From Bacillaceae bacterium OF18-1A (lineage in GTDB: Bacteria > Bacillota > Bacilli > Bacillales > Bacillaceae_G), in the NCBI GenBank assembly GCA_027694045.1, contig JAQEWB010000005.1, positions 1 to 64,000 of the forward strand: a stretch of DNA of 64,000 nt. The letters are read 5' to 3'. A program made the translations under genes and the position numbers. Position 1 is the first letter of the stretch, and every line of letters begins with the position of its first letter. The notes beneath the pieces are model-generated. The model saw only the letters and a program-made list of their open reading frames with translations, searched no databases and was not told the origin of the DNA. Of this stretch, positions 46,312 to 56,730 are shown piece by piece.

Positions 46312-46872
46312 ATGGAGAGGAAAGTTGTTGTTGGAGCCGAAGGGTATAATAATAATCCAAGTTGGTTACATACGAATGAAGAAGAATTAAACTTATTACG
46401 AAGGGACACATGGCTTAATAAGTTTCAACCTAATTCTTTGTTAGCCATTTTAGCAGAACATGTATGGGAGCATTTATCGTATGAAGAAGGAATCGAAGCG
46501 GCGAAAATTTGTTATGAGTTTTTAACGGAGGATGGATATATCCGTTGTGCAGTCCCGGATGCGTATTTTCCAAATAAAGAATATCAACAAGGTGTAAAAG
46601 TTGGTGGACCAGGCCCGTTAGATCATCCGGCAGCAAGTCATAAAATTGTTCACAATTATAAAACGATTACGTCCATGTTTGAATCAGCAGGTTTTCAAGT
46701 TAGACTTTTAGAATATTGCGATGAGAATGGTGAGTTTCATTATAATGATTGGAATGAGAAAGATGGTTTTATTTATCGATCAAAACGTTTTGACCATAGA
46801 AATCAAGGTGATAAATTAGAGTTTGCTTCTTTAATTGTGGATGCAGTGAAAGGGAATAAAGTAAAGCTTTAA
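46312..46872 (+). CDS. SAM-dependent methyltransferase-like protein, 186 aa
   Basis: Resembles the predicted methyltransferases of COG4627: AEHVWEHLSYEEG (the post-II acidic/aromatic motif near residue 50), then GYIRCAVPDAYFPN and a C-terminal SMFESAGFQVRLLEYCDENG. The glycine-rich SAM loop is not obvious, so activity is uncertain. GGGGTGG is before the ATG. The last five residues (NKVKL) and the stop codon lie in bcr1 copy 4, so the original C-terminus has been changed. Confidence 0.78.
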   Translation: MERKVVVGAEGYNNNPSWLHTNEEELNLLRRDTWLNKFQPNSLLAILAEHVWEHLSYEEGIEAAKICYEFLTEDGYIRCAVPDAYFPNKEYQQGVKVGGPGPLDHPAASHKIVHNYKTITSMFESAGFQVRLLEYCDENGEFHYNDWNEKDGFIYRSKRFDHRNQGDKLEFASLIVDAVKGNKVKL

Positions 46873-46950
46873 TCAGTGGGAGCTTCATCCTAAATTGATT
46901 ATTATCCCTCACTAATGGGGGCTCTTACTGCTCGCCAATAGTAGGATAAA
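46856..46950 (-). repeat. bcr1-type repeat, copy 4
   Basis: Runs ATAAAGTAAAGCTTTAATCA to AGTAGGATAAA, 95 bases. It overlaps the 3' end of the methyltransferase-like gene and separates that gene from its terminator. Confidence 0.8.
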
Positions 46951-46957
46951 TAAGAGG

Positions 46958-46989
46958 AGGATGCACGATAGTTTTCGTGCATCCTTTTT
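46958..46989 (+). terminator. terminator after the methyltransferase-like gene
   Basis: Stem AGGATGCACGA/TCGTGCATCCT then T5. Confidence 0.88.
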
Positions 46990-47062
46990 GTATGAAGAGC
47001 ATGAAAGATGCGGAAAATATTGATATGTGAACGAAATTGTCAAAAAAATCTTTAGGATTTTA

Positions 47063-47125
47063 TTGACACATATGAATAGGCGCTCATATAATAAAGGTAT
47101 AAGATATATGAATGATTGTTCATAT
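47063..47125 (+). promoter_or_regulatory. cadCA promoter with two CadC-type operators
   Basis: TTGACA (47063-47068), 18-base spacer, TATAAT (47087-47092). Operator 1, ATATGA-N8-TCATAT (47070-47089), fills the spacer. Operator 2, ATATGAA-N6-TTCATAT (47106-47125), lies at the start of the transcript. Both fit the ArsR/SmtB 12-2-12 pattern. Confidence 0.8.
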
Positions 47126-47149
47126 GTTCAAATGATGAGGTGAGCTATA

Positions 47150-47527
47150 ATGGCTGGAAATAAAGTAGAAACACCACAAGAGACATGTTCTCAAACGATA
47201 ATTCATGAAGAAGTTGTGGATCAAGTAAAACAAACAATCCCAACTGATGAAAGTTTAAGTAAAGTAGCAGAATTATTTAAAGTACTAGGTGATCGTACAC
47301 GTACGAGAATATTACATGCATTATTTGAAGCTGAAATGTGTGTTTGTGATTTAGCCTATTTATTAGGAATGACACAATCATCTATTTCGCATCAGCTTCG
47401 CGTGTTAAAGCAAGCGAAACTTGTAAAGAATCGTAAAGAAGGAAAGGTCGTTTATTATTCGTTAGCTGACCAGCACGTAATTCATATCTTCGAGCAAGCG
47501 TTTGAACACGTAAACGAGGAAGAATAA
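47150..47527 (+). CDS. cadC: ArsR/SmtB-family metal sensor CadC, 125 aa
   Basis: Repressor released by cadmium, zinc or lead. Winged helix-turn-helix with the metal motif E-M-C-V-C-D-L-A (Cys in helix alpha-3) plus a Cys in the N-terminal arm (ETCSQ) that completes the CadC-type site. MTQSSISHQLRVLKQAKLV is the DNA-reading helix. ATG after GAGGTGAG. It controls itself and the ATPase gene 21 bases downstream. Confidence 0.93.
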   Translation: MAGNKVETPQETCSQTIIHEEVVDQVKQTIPTDESLSKVAELFKVLGDRTRTRILHALFEAEMCVCDLAYLLGMTQSSISHQLRVLKQAKLVKNRKEGKVVYYSLADQHVIHIFEQAFEHVNEEE

Positions 47528-47548
47528 AAAACGCGAGGAGGGAGAACG

Positions 47549-49915
47549 ATGGCTGAAGCATTAGTGAAAAAGAAACTGATGTTAGAAGGTTTAGATTGTG
47601 CAAACTGTGCAATGAAAATTGAAAAAGGTGTTGGGAATATAGAAGGAGTAAATTCTTGTTCTGTAAACTTCGCAACAAAGACGATGGTTTTAGAGACATC
47701 GCAAAATAAAGAGGATGAAGTTGTAACAGAAGCAAAACAACTTGTTACGAAATTAGAACCTCATATTAAAGTACAAGAAGAACAAAAAAATAAAGCAGCA
47801 AAAGAAGTATTTATATTAGAAGGTTTAGATTGTGCAAACTGTGCAATGAAGATTGAAAATAAAGTAAAAGAAATGCCGACAGTTTCAGAAGCAACTGTTG
47901 ATTTCGTATCAAAGAAATTACGAGTAGAAGTTGCAAATAAAAGAGAATTAGAAGCGACTGTAGAAGATATAAAAAATGTCGTTCAAAAGTTAGAACCAGA
48001 CGTGAAAGTTATTCGTGATGAAAAGAAAAGTCACGATCACGGACATAGTCACGATCACGGTGAAGCAAATGTGAAAAAGATGATTGGAAGATTAGTGGTC
48101 GGCGGGATTTTGACAGGAATTGCAGCATTAGCTGGTTTACCACAGACGATAACAATTCCGTTATTTGTTCTTGCGTATTTATTAATAGGTGGAGATATCG
48201 TTTGGAGAGCGGTAAGAAATATCACTCGTGGTCAAGTATTTGATGAGAATTTCTTAATGGCAATTGCAACATTAGGAGCTTTTGCGATTCAACAATATCC
48301 AGAAGCGGTTGCGGTAATGCTATTCTATCAAGTAGGGGAACTATTCCAAAGTATCGCGGTAAACCGTTCTCGAAAATCCATTACTTCATTAATGGATATC
48401 CGTCCTGATTATGCGAATGTAAAAGTCGGAAATGAAACGAAACAAGTATCACCAGAAGATGTACGAATAGGCGATTATATTATCGTGAAACCAGGTGAAA
48501 AAGTACCGTTAGACGGAAAAGTAGTTGAAGGAGCATCGATGGTAGATACTTCAGCGTTGACTGGTGAATCTGTACCACGTGAAGTTGAAGTTGGAAATGA
48601 TGTACTAAGTGGTTTTGTAAATCAAAATGGTGTATTAACAATTGAAGTTACAAAAGAGTTTGGTGAATCAACTGTATCAAAAATTTTAGATTTAGTGCAA
48701 AATGCAAGCAGTAAAAAAGCACCAACAGAAAACTTCATTACGAAGTTTGCACGTTACTACACTCCGGTTGTTGTTATTACAGCGGCAATTATGGCGTTTG
48801 TTCCACCACTTCTTTTAGAAGGAGCTACATTCTCTGATTGGATTTACAGAGCTTTAGTATTTTTAGTAATCTCTTGTCCATGTGCGTTAGTTGTATCTAT
48901 TCCTCTTGGGTTCTTTGGAGGTATTGGCGGGGCATCTAAAAGTGGTGTGTTAGTAAAAGGAAGTAACTATTTAGAAGCATTAAATGATGTGAAATACATC
49001 GTCTTTGATAAAACAGGAACATTAACAAAAGGTGTCTTCAAAGTTACAAAAATGGAACCAAGTGAAGGTACGACAAGTGAAGAATTGCTAGAATATGCAG
49101 CATTTGCAGAAGTGTATTCTAACCATCCAATTGCACAATCCATTCGAAATGCATATGGAAAATCAATTGATGAAAAAATAATTGATGATTATAACGAGAT
49201 TTCTGGTCACGGTACAGTCGTAAAAGTACAAGGAAAGGAAATCTTTGCAGGTAATGCAAAATTAATGAAAAAAGAAAACATTGCATTTAAGCAACCCGAA
49301 ACAGTAGGTACATTAGTTCATGTTGCTGTAGATGGTAAATATGCAGGTTATATCGTTATCTCTGATGAGGTAAAAGAAGATTCAAAACAAGCGATTCAAA
49401 AGTTAAAAGGATTAGGTATTAAGAAGACAGTAATGTTAACTGGTGATGCAAAAGCGGTTGGTGAAGCTGTTGGTAAAGAATTAGGTTTAGATGAAGTTCA
49501 CGCAGAACTATTGCCGCAACAAAAAGTAGAAGAGATTGAAAAAATTGATGCGGCGAAGCATGGAAAAGAAAAAGTTGCCTTCGTAGGTGATGGTATTAAC
49601 GATACGCCAGTATTAGCACGAGCAGACGTCGGTATTGCAATGGGCGGTTTAGGATCAGATGCAGCAATTGAAGCTGCTGACATCGTTATTATGACTGATG
49701 AGCCTTCAAAAATTGCGACAGCAGTAAATATTGCAAAACGTACGCGCCGCATTGTATGGCAAAATATTATCTTTGCATTAGGAGTAAAAGGAATAGTCCT
49801 ATTGTTTGGTGCTTTTGGTATCGCAACGATGTGGGAAGCAGTTTTCTCAGATGTAGGTGTGACATTACTTGCGGTATTAAATGCAATGCGTGTACTACGA
49901 GTGAAAGACTTATAA
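47549..49915 (+). CDS. cadA: heavy-metal P1B-type ATPase CadA, 788 aa
   Basis: Pumps Cd, Zn and Pb out of the cell. Two N-terminal metal-binding domains, both with GLDCANCAMKIE (residues about 13 and 92), a His-rich spacer (HDHGHSHDHGE, about 161), eight membrane segments, CPC motif SCPCALVV (about 442), phosphorylated DKTGTLT (about 487), and GDGINDTPVLARADVGIAMG. The doubled binding domain makes it longer than the one-domain CadA of plasmid pI258. GAGGAGGGAG before the ATG; operon with cadC. Confidence 0.96.
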   Translation: MAEALVKKKLMLEGLDCANCAMKIEKGVGNIEGVNSCSVNFATKTMVLETSQNKEDEVVTEAKQLVTKLEPHIKVQEEQKNKAAKEVFILEGLDCANCAMKIENKVKEMPTVSEATVDFVSKKLRVEVANKRELEATVEDIKNVVQKLEPDVKVIRDEKKSHDHGHSHDHGEANVKKMIGRLVVGGILTGIAALAGLPQTITIPLFVLAYLLIGGDIVWRAVRNITRGQVFDENFLMAIATLGAFAIQQYPEAVAVMLFYQVGELFQSIAVNRSRKSITSLMDIRPDYANVKVGNETKQVSPEDVRIGDYIIVKPGEKVPLDGKVVEGASMVDTSALTGESVPREVEVGNDVLSGFVNQNGVLTIEVTKEFGESTVSKILDLVQNASSKKAPTENFITKFARYYTPVVVITAAIMAFVPPLLLEGATFSDWIYRALVFLVISCPCALVVSIPLGFFGGIGGASKSGVLVKGSNYLEALNDVKYIVFDKTGTLTKGVFKVTKMEPSEGTTSEELLEYAAFAEVYSNHPIAQSIRNAYGKSIDEKIIDDYNEISGHGTVVKVQGKEIFAGNAKLMKKENIAFKQPETVGTLVHVAVDGKYAGYIVISDEVKEDSKQAIQKLKGLGIKKTVMLTGDAKAVGEAVGKELGLDEVHAELLPQQKVEEIEKIDAAKHGKEKVAFVGDGINDTPVLARADVGIAMGGLGSDAAIEAADIVIMTDEPSKIATAVNIAKRTRRIVWQNIIFALGVKGIVLLFGAFGIATMWEAVFSDVGVTLLAVLNAMRVLRVKDL

Positions 49916-49946
49916 AAAAGAGGACGTTAGTTACGTCCTCTTTTTT
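49914..49946. terminator. two-way terminator between cadA and pncB
   Basis: Stem AAAAAAGAGGACGT/ACGTCCTCTTTTTT, loop TAGTT. Confidence 0.93.
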
Positions 49947-49956
49947 CTTTGTTATT

Positions 49957-51420
49957 TTATTTTTGTATGTTTTTTTCAACTTGTTCTCGAACAGTTTGAA
50001 TGTAATTCATTTTATGATCCCAACATTCTTGGCTTAAATCGACAGGGTACTCTTCGGGATTTAAAGTTCGCATGTATTCCTCCCAGAATAGCGCGAGACT
50101 TTGTTCATTATATTTTTGAATATCTAATATGCTTGGTAGTTCGTACGTTCTTTCACCATTAACGAAAATGTCTTTATGCAGTTCACGTGCTTCAAAATTT
50201 GTTACGAATTTACTTATATATGTGTGAACAGGGTGGAACATTTTTAAACGCTCTTCTTTTTCAGGTTCTTCAGAATCTAGTGCAATATAGTCGCCTTCTG
50301 CATGATTATTAACTCGATTGATAATACGATAAATTCTTTTAAGTCCTGGCGTAGTAATCTTTTCGGGATTAGATGAAATTTTAATTGTATCATTTAATTT
50401 TCCGTCAGTATCTTCAATTGCCACTAATTTGTAGACGGCACCTAATGCTGGTTGCTCAAAAGATGTAATCAATTTTGTTCCAACACCCCATATGTCAATT
50501 TTGGCGCCTTGAGATTTAAGGTGCATAATTGTGTATTCATCTAGGTCGCTAGAAGCGATGATTTTTGTATTTGTAAATCCAGCTTCATCTAATAGCTTTC
50601 TTGCTTTTTTAGATAAATATGCCATATCCCCACTATCAAGACGAATGCCATAAAAATCGATACGATCGCCGAATTCTTTTGCGACACGAATTGCATTTGG
50701 AACTCCTGACTTTAAAGTGTCATATGTATCGACAAGAAATACACATTTTTTATGTGTCTCAGCATATTTTTTAAAGGCAACATATTCATCACGATATGCT
50801 TGAACGAAAGAGTGGGCATGAGTGCCGGCTACAGGTATCCCAAAGCGTTTTCCGGCGCGTACGTTACTTGTAGATGAGAAACCACCAATAAAGGCAGCAC
50901 GTGTACCCCAAAGGGCAGCATCGAACTCATGGGCACGTCTCGTACCGAACTCTAATAATGCATCATTATTTGCAGCATGCTTCATACGGGCTGCTTTTGT
51001 TGCGATGAGTGTTTGGTAATTCACAATATTTAAGAGGGCCGTTTCAATAATTTGTGCTTCGCCGAGTGGTGCATCAACACGTAATAAAGGCTCGTTATTA
51101 AAAACAACTTCACCTTCTTGCATACTTCGAACTGTCCCAGTAAATTTCATATTTTGTAAATAATGAAGGAATTCTTCTTCAAATTGTAATTCTGCTAAAT
51201 AAGCGATATCACTTTCGGTAAAGCTGAAGTTTTCTATGTATTCTACAATTTTTTCAAGACCGGCAAACACAGCGTAACCATTCTCGAATGGAAGTTTTCG
51301 AAAATATAAATCAAAAACAGAACGGCGATTATGAATACCATCTTTCCAATATGTATAAGCCATATTGATTTGATATAAATCTGTATGTAAGGCATAACTA
51401 TCGTCTTTATAATAATTCAT
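49957..51420 (-). CDS. pncB: nicotinate phosphoribosyltransferase, 487 aa
   Basis: First step of NAD salvage: nicotinate plus PRPP. Matches the longer Gram-positive type. Motifs: TDLYQINMAYTYW at the start, EFGTRRAHEFDAALW, GIPVAGTHAHSFV (catalytic His), FYGIRLDSGDMAYLSKKAR, and IIASSDLDEYTI/WGVGTKLITS in the PRPP half. GGAGGTG lies before the ATG. Single gene. Confidence 0.95.
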   Translation of the reverse strand: MNYYKDDSYALHTDLYQINMAYTYWKDGIHNRRSVFDLYFRKLPFENGYAVFAGLEKIVEYIENFSFTESDIAYLAELQFEEEFLHYLQNMKFTGTVRSMQEGEVVFNNEPLLRVDAPLGEAQIIETALLNIVNYQTLIATKAARMKHAANNDALLEFGTRRAHEFDAALWGTRAAFIGGFSSTSNVRAGKRFGIPVAGTHAHSFVQAYRDEYVAFKKYAETHKKCVFLVDTYDTLKSGVPNAIRVAKEFGDRIDFYGIRLDSGDMAYLSKKARKLLDEAGFTNTKIIASSDLDEYTIMHLKSQGAKIDIWGVGTKLITSFEQPALGAVYKLVAIEDTDGKLNDTIKISSNPEKITTPGLKRIYRIINRVNNHAEGDYIALDSEEPEKEERLKMFHPVHTYISKFVTNFEARELHKDIFVNGERTYELPSILDIQKYNEQSLALFWEEYMRTLNPEEYPVDLSQECWDHKMNYIQTVREQVEKNIQK

Positions 51421-51619
51421 TGCGAAAACACCTCCATAATTTGGTTATAGTATACCAATTTTTTAACGTTCGTAGCAAAGGAGGAGTGCTGAAATGGAGT
51501 CAAGAGAGAAAAAAATGAAATAATGCATATTTTTTAGAAAATTAGCATTTATTAATTTATATTTTTCTCAATTTTATGTATTATTAGAGTAATGGGGGTA
51601 ATGAGAATGGAGGAGGACG

Positions 51620-52879
51620 ATGCAACAAACATTAGAAAAGATAGGCAAACAAGTCTTTTACAAAAGGCTACAGCAAAAAATGACACAAGAAGAATTATGT
51701 CAGGGCATTTGTTCTGTCTCATACTTAAGTAAGATTGAAAATGGAAAAATCGAAGCATCAGAAGAAATTCTACAATTGCTCTGCACAAGGTTAGAAATTG
51801 CTGTGACGGATTTGAGAGACGTAGAAGAAGATGTGAAGGGAAAGCTAGATGATTGGTTGAATGCGTTAATCCATTTGGACAAGCAGCAAGTAGAACGGAT
51901 CTATGAAGAGTTGCAAGGTGAAATGAAACATGTTTTGGATTTTGAAATTATAAATTATTATAAACTGCTTTATACGCGTTATTTGATTATGAAAAGGGAT
52001 ATTTCTGCTGTTGAAGAAGAATTGGATAAATTGAAGAAAGTCTACAAGAAGTATTCTCCATTTCAGAAATTGTTATATATGTATAGTAGAGGACTATTAA
52101 GCTGTTTACAATATAGATGGAATGATGGGCTAGACTACCTATTAAAAACAGAATTAATGGCTAAGGAGCAAGGGTATTATGAAACAGGTATGTATTATAA
52201 TATAGCACTTGCATATACTCATCTGGATATTCATCACCTTGCAATTCATTTTGTAAATATAGCATTAGAAGGATTTCGTAGTGAATATAAATTTAGAAAT
52301 ATAATTAATTGTCAAATACTGATTGCGGTAAGTTATACAGAAACAGGTCAGTATGAAGAAGCTTTAAAAATGTATGAGAGTATATTGAGAGAGGCTACTT
52401 CTTTTGCAGACAAGGATGTACTTTTATCTATTACCTTAAGTAACATGGGAAGTATATATTATAAAACAAGTAAATATCAGCAGGCGAAGAAATATTATTT
52501 GGATAGTTTAAAACTTCAAAAGCAAATAGATTTAAACTACTTAGATACAGTATATGAAATGGCATTGGTATGTATTAAATTAGAAGAATTAGAAGAGGCA
52601 AAGGAATGGATTGATAAGGGGATTGTTGCAGCAAAACAAGAAGAGAGATTTAATGAAAAGTTATATTTGTTTTTAATTCTTAAATATAAATATTTCGAAG
52701 AGGCAAAAGATTATAAAGTATTTCTGGAAAATGAGGCTATCCCATTGTATAAATCTGCAGGAAATAAAATAGAATTAAAGAAAGTATATGTTGAACTTGC
52801 GGAACATTTTGCTAGTTTATCAAGATTTGAAGAAAGTAATCGATATTATAAATTAGTTATTGATTTAATGAATGGGTGA
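51620..52879 (+). CDS. nprR: NprR quorum-sensing regulator (RRNPP), 419 aa
   Basis: Cytoplasmic receptor of the NprX peptide; activates the neutral protease and other necrotrophic genes and also affects sporulation. N-terminal Xre-type helix-turn-helix (residues 8-65: MTQEELCQGICSVSYLSKIE), then about nine TPR units to the end (TLSNMGSIYYKTSKYQQAKK). Length matches known NprR (about 423). GGAGGAGG precedes the ATG. nprX follows 15 bases on. Confidence 0.93.
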   Translation: MQQTLEKIGKQVFYKRLQQKMTQEELCQGICSVSYLSKIENGKIEASEEILQLLCTRLEIAVTDLRDVEEDVKGKLDDWLNALIHLDKQQVERIYEELQGEMKHVLDFEIINYYKLLYTRYLIMKRDISAVEEELDKLKKVYKKYSPFQKLLYMYSRGLLSCLQYRWNDGLDYLLKTELMAKEQGYYETGMYYNIALAYTHLDIHHLAIHFVNIALEGFRSEYKFRNIINCQILIAVSYTETGQYEEALKMYESILREATSFADKDVLLSITLSNMGSIYYKTSKYQQAKKYYLDSLKLQKQIDLNYLDTVYEMALVCIKLEELEEAKEWIDKGIVAAKQEERFNEKLYLFLILKYKYFEEAKDYKVFLENEAIPLYKSAGNKIELKKVYVELAEHFASLSRFEESNRYYKLVIDLMNG

Positions 52880-52894
52880 TAAGGGGGAATGAAA

Positions 52895-53032
52895 ATGAAA
52901 AAGATGGTATTTGGAGTAATGGCGTTTATAGTGACTCTTACAGTTTTTGGAGGAGTACAGCAGTATAGTAATAAACCCGATATCGTTGGACAAGGTCAAC
53001 AAGCTAAAACAGTTCAACAAATAAACTCTTAA
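52895..53032 (+). CDS. nprX: NprX signal-peptide precursor, 45 aa
   Basis: Too short for ordinary gene finding, but its place and sequence settle it. Signal segment MKKMVFGVMAFIVTLTVFGG, then VQQYSNKPDIVGQGQQAKTV. The KPDIVG core is the NprX heptapeptide; here Asn replaces the Ser that I recall before it (SKPDIVG), so the mature signal would be NKPDIVG. AAGGGGG is seven bases before the ATG at 52895; an ATG two codons earlier is too close. Confidence 0.93.
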   Translation: MKKMVFGVMAFIVTLTVFGGVQQYSNKPDIVGQGQQAKTVQQINS

Positions 53033-53035
53033 TAA

Positions 53036-53066
53036 GAAACCCCTTTCCAACCGGAAAGGGGTTTCT
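53036..53066 (+). terminator. hairpin after nprX
   Basis: Perfect 13-bp stem GAAACCCCTTTCC/GGAAAGGGGTTTC; the tail TCAATATTTG has few T, so it is a weak terminator. Confidence 0.65.
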
Positions 53067-53189
53067 CAATATTTGTTCCTCAAAATTCTACAAAACTTGA
53101 GAAAATAATTAATTGAATTTTTAGTATATTAATAGTGAAAACATAATGCTAAGATGAAACTACTCTTTTTCAAAAAAATTTTTTATTAG

Positions 53190-54899
<1,710 letters not shown>

Positions 54900-54933
54900 G
54901 GATTTAAGAGATAGTTATTAATAAAATACTTCA

Positions 54934-54972
54934 AAAATAAAGAAGGAGCATAGGCTCCTTCTTTATTTTTTT
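54934..54972. terminator. two-way terminator after nprA
   Basis: Stem AAATAAAGAAGGAGC/GCTCCTTCTTTATTT, T-rich on both flanks; also holds the end of the convergent gene. Confidence 0.9.
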
Positions 54973-55511
54973 CTCCATTTTTTCCACAAATAAAACAATC
55001 CGATACAACCTGCGATTGTTACAATCCACTTTGCTTCATTTGTTCCATTTATAACGTGATATGCAGAATACACTTCAATCAATAAGGCCGGTATTTTCCC
55101 TATTGTGCTGGCAATACTGAAAGAAAGTAACGACATTTTGCCTAGAGATGCAAATAGAGTAACGATGCTTGATGGGATGAAAGGTATCAATCGAAACGAT
55201 AGAACGAGTAGAAAAGCCTCTCTACCTTCTACGTAAAGAAGACGCTCTACCTTTGGGTACTTATTTACTTTATCGTGAGTGAAACTTTGAAGGCCTATGC
55301 GATAAATATAAAACGAGATAACAGCCCCTAATGCTTCACCTGCGATCGAAATGATTGTCCCATTTGTTACACCGAAGAGCTGTATATTAATGGCGGTTAA
55401 AAAAATACTAGGGATAAAACCTAAAAGACTAATGATGATGTTGATTAAGATACTAAGCGGAATAGCGATTGAATAATACTCTGTTAAGAAGTTTTGAATT
55501 GTTTCTGCCAT
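54963..55511 (-). CDS. VTT-domain (TVP38/TMEM64) membrane protein, 182 aa
   Basis: Five to six membrane segments; motifs GFIPSIFLTAINIQLFG and FRLIPFIPSSIVTLFASLG of the VTT family (DedA relatives, thought to flip or scramble lipids). The start at MAETIQ (55511) is chosen since the longer frame adds 56 residues without a ribosome-binding site; AAAGGA lies nine bases before it, so the site is weak. Confidence 0.82.
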   Translation of the reverse strand: MAETIQNFLTEYYSIAIPLSILINIIISLLGFIPSIFLTAINIQLFGVTNGTIISIAGEALGAVISFYIYRIGLQSFTHDKVNKYPKVERLLYVEGREAFLLVLSFRLIPFIPSSIVTLFASLGKMSLLSFSIASTIGKIPALLIEVYSAYHVINGTNEAKWIVTIAGCIGLFYLWKKWRKK

Positions 55512-55909
55512 TGTATAAAATCCTTTATCTTTTTTTGCATTACACCATATTTCTATTGTGTAGGCAAGTGCAAATTTACATAATGTAGAAAACGTTGATA
55601 GGAATGGGCTTTTATACCTTATAAGGGTATTGGGTATGTTGGAATAGGGGTATATTTTCGTTTTTAAAAAACCACACAAAAAACCTTATAAATTAAGGTT
55701 TTTTGTGTGGTTTAGTCAGTGGTTTTATTCGGGAAATAATATTGAAAATGACAGGGTATATTTTAGTGGTGGTGAAAAACCGTGATTTAGTGAATTTGTA
55801 CGGGTAAATACCGAAAAGTGCATGGGAAAATTGAAAACTGTACATGTTTTTGTGTTGTGAAATTGACTTTTAGTGAAGTTACGATAATAATCATGGAAGA
55901 GGTGATATG
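55512..55909. other. intergenic stretch with a long inverted repeat
   Basis: The inverted repeat at 55669-55713 is the main feature. After it come AT-rich DNA and AGAGGTG just before the lipoprotein gene. No gene. Confidence 0.5.
55669..55713. repeat. 20-bp inverted repeat
   Basis: AAACCACACAAAAAACCTTA (55669 on) pairs perfectly with its complement ending at 55713 around a five-base loop. Inner A6/T6 runs could make a short terminator in either direction. Confidence 0.6.
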
Positions 55910-56428
55910 ATGAAACGAATAAGCAGTCTTTTCTTGAGTAGTTTATTGGCGTTAATGCTGATCTTAAGTGGATGTGCAGGAAAAGAACAAAAAACAGAGA
56001 ATCAAACAGGAAATCAAACTACGTCAGTAGAAAAAATTAGTGATAATATTTTAGACGAAATGGAAGGACCACCTAAAAATGGTCATACGATTGAAAGGCA
56101 TGTAGGCAAATCAGAAGAGGATTTGAAGAACCGCTTGAAGACAGATAAAGTATCAGCGGCGAGTACATACTATGATAAAGAAACAGCAACGAAAGCTGTA
56201 AAAGATAGTTTGAAGCAACATGATAAGGAAATTCAGGATTGGTTAAAAAATTCTAAAGAAGCTCGTCTCGTATTAAATACAACTCATTCATTCCCGGTTG
56301 GAAAAACAGTAATAAAGAAAAATATGAGCGTAAAAGACAAATTAGTAAAGACTGTTACTGTTTTAGCTAGGGATAAGTCGGGAGATCTCGGTTATAAGAT
56401 TATTACTTCTTATCCATCAGATAAATAA
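55910..56428 (+). CDS. lipoprotein with RNase A-like toxin domain, 172 aa
   Basis: Signal peptide with lipobox LSGC (Cys 22), a 30-residue Asn/Thr/Gln linker and a C-terminal domain (about 50-172) of the bacterial RNase A-like toxin class known from CdiA C-termini. The four active-site positions reported for the Yersinia kristensenii CDI toxin (His, Arg 11 later, Thr about 100 later, Tyr two on) all line up: H64 in ERHVG, R75 in KNRL, T166 and Y168 in ITSYP. So it should be a secreted, membrane-tethered ribonuclease. ATG at 55910 is five bases after GAGGTG; an ATG one codon before is too close. A small gene in the immunity position follows. Confidence 0.82.
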   Translation: MKRISSLFLSSLLALMLILSGCAGKEQKTENQTGNQTTSVEKISDNILDEMEGPPKNGHTIERHVGKSEEDLKNRLKTDKVSAASTYYDKETATKAVKDSLKQHDKEIQDWLKNSKEARLVLNTTHSFPVGKTVIKKNMSVKDKLVKTVTVLARDKSGDLGYKIITSYPSDK

Positions 56429-56440
56429 GGGGGAGTACAT

Positions 56441-56713
56441 ATGTATACGACACTACAATACTTTCTTAAATCATACTGCACACTAAGTATTCATGAGGAT
56501 GAAATAGTGAGCGTGATGGAAGAGTTTATCGAGCAAGAAGAAGAGGAAGTTGTTTTGAAGTTACGTGATGAATTAGTAAATATGAAGAAAAAGAACGCGT
56601 GGGAAGAAGCATGCATATTAGCTGCGAAGCAAGGGAATCGCATGTGGTCTTTAGAAGAAACGAAAGACCATCTGGAAACCTTTTTACTATTATTGCAAAA
56701 GAAAAAGGCGTGA
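56441..56713 (+). CDS. candidate immunity protein (CdiI-like), 90 aa
   Basis: Small, acidic, helical, without signal peptide. AAGGGGGAG lies before its ATG, 12 bases after the toxin-like lipoprotein gene. Start MYTTLQYFLKSYC, then EEFIEQEEEEVVLKLRDEL and WSLEETKDHLETFLLLLQKK. Its size, charge and position fit proteins that neutralise CDI-type RNase toxins, and it resembles the CdiI families I recall. Proof would need a profile search. Confidence 0.7.
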   Translation: MYTTLQYFLKSYCTLSIHEDEIVSVMEEFIEQEEEEVVLKLRDELVNMKKKNAWEEACILAAKQGNRMWSLEETKDHLETFLLLLQKKKA

Positions 56714-56730
56714 GTAGATCACGCCTTTTT
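56702..56730. terminator. two-way terminator after the toxin-immunity pair
   Basis: Stem AAAAAGGCGTGA/TCACGCCTTTTT; overlaps the stop of the immunity gene and the end of vanW. Confidence 0.88.

Noticed and set aside
48031..48062. Tandem repeat ATCACGGACATAGTC in cadA as a mobile or CRISPR repeat
   Set aside because: It is two short copies coding the His-rich metal spacer, without regular spacers.
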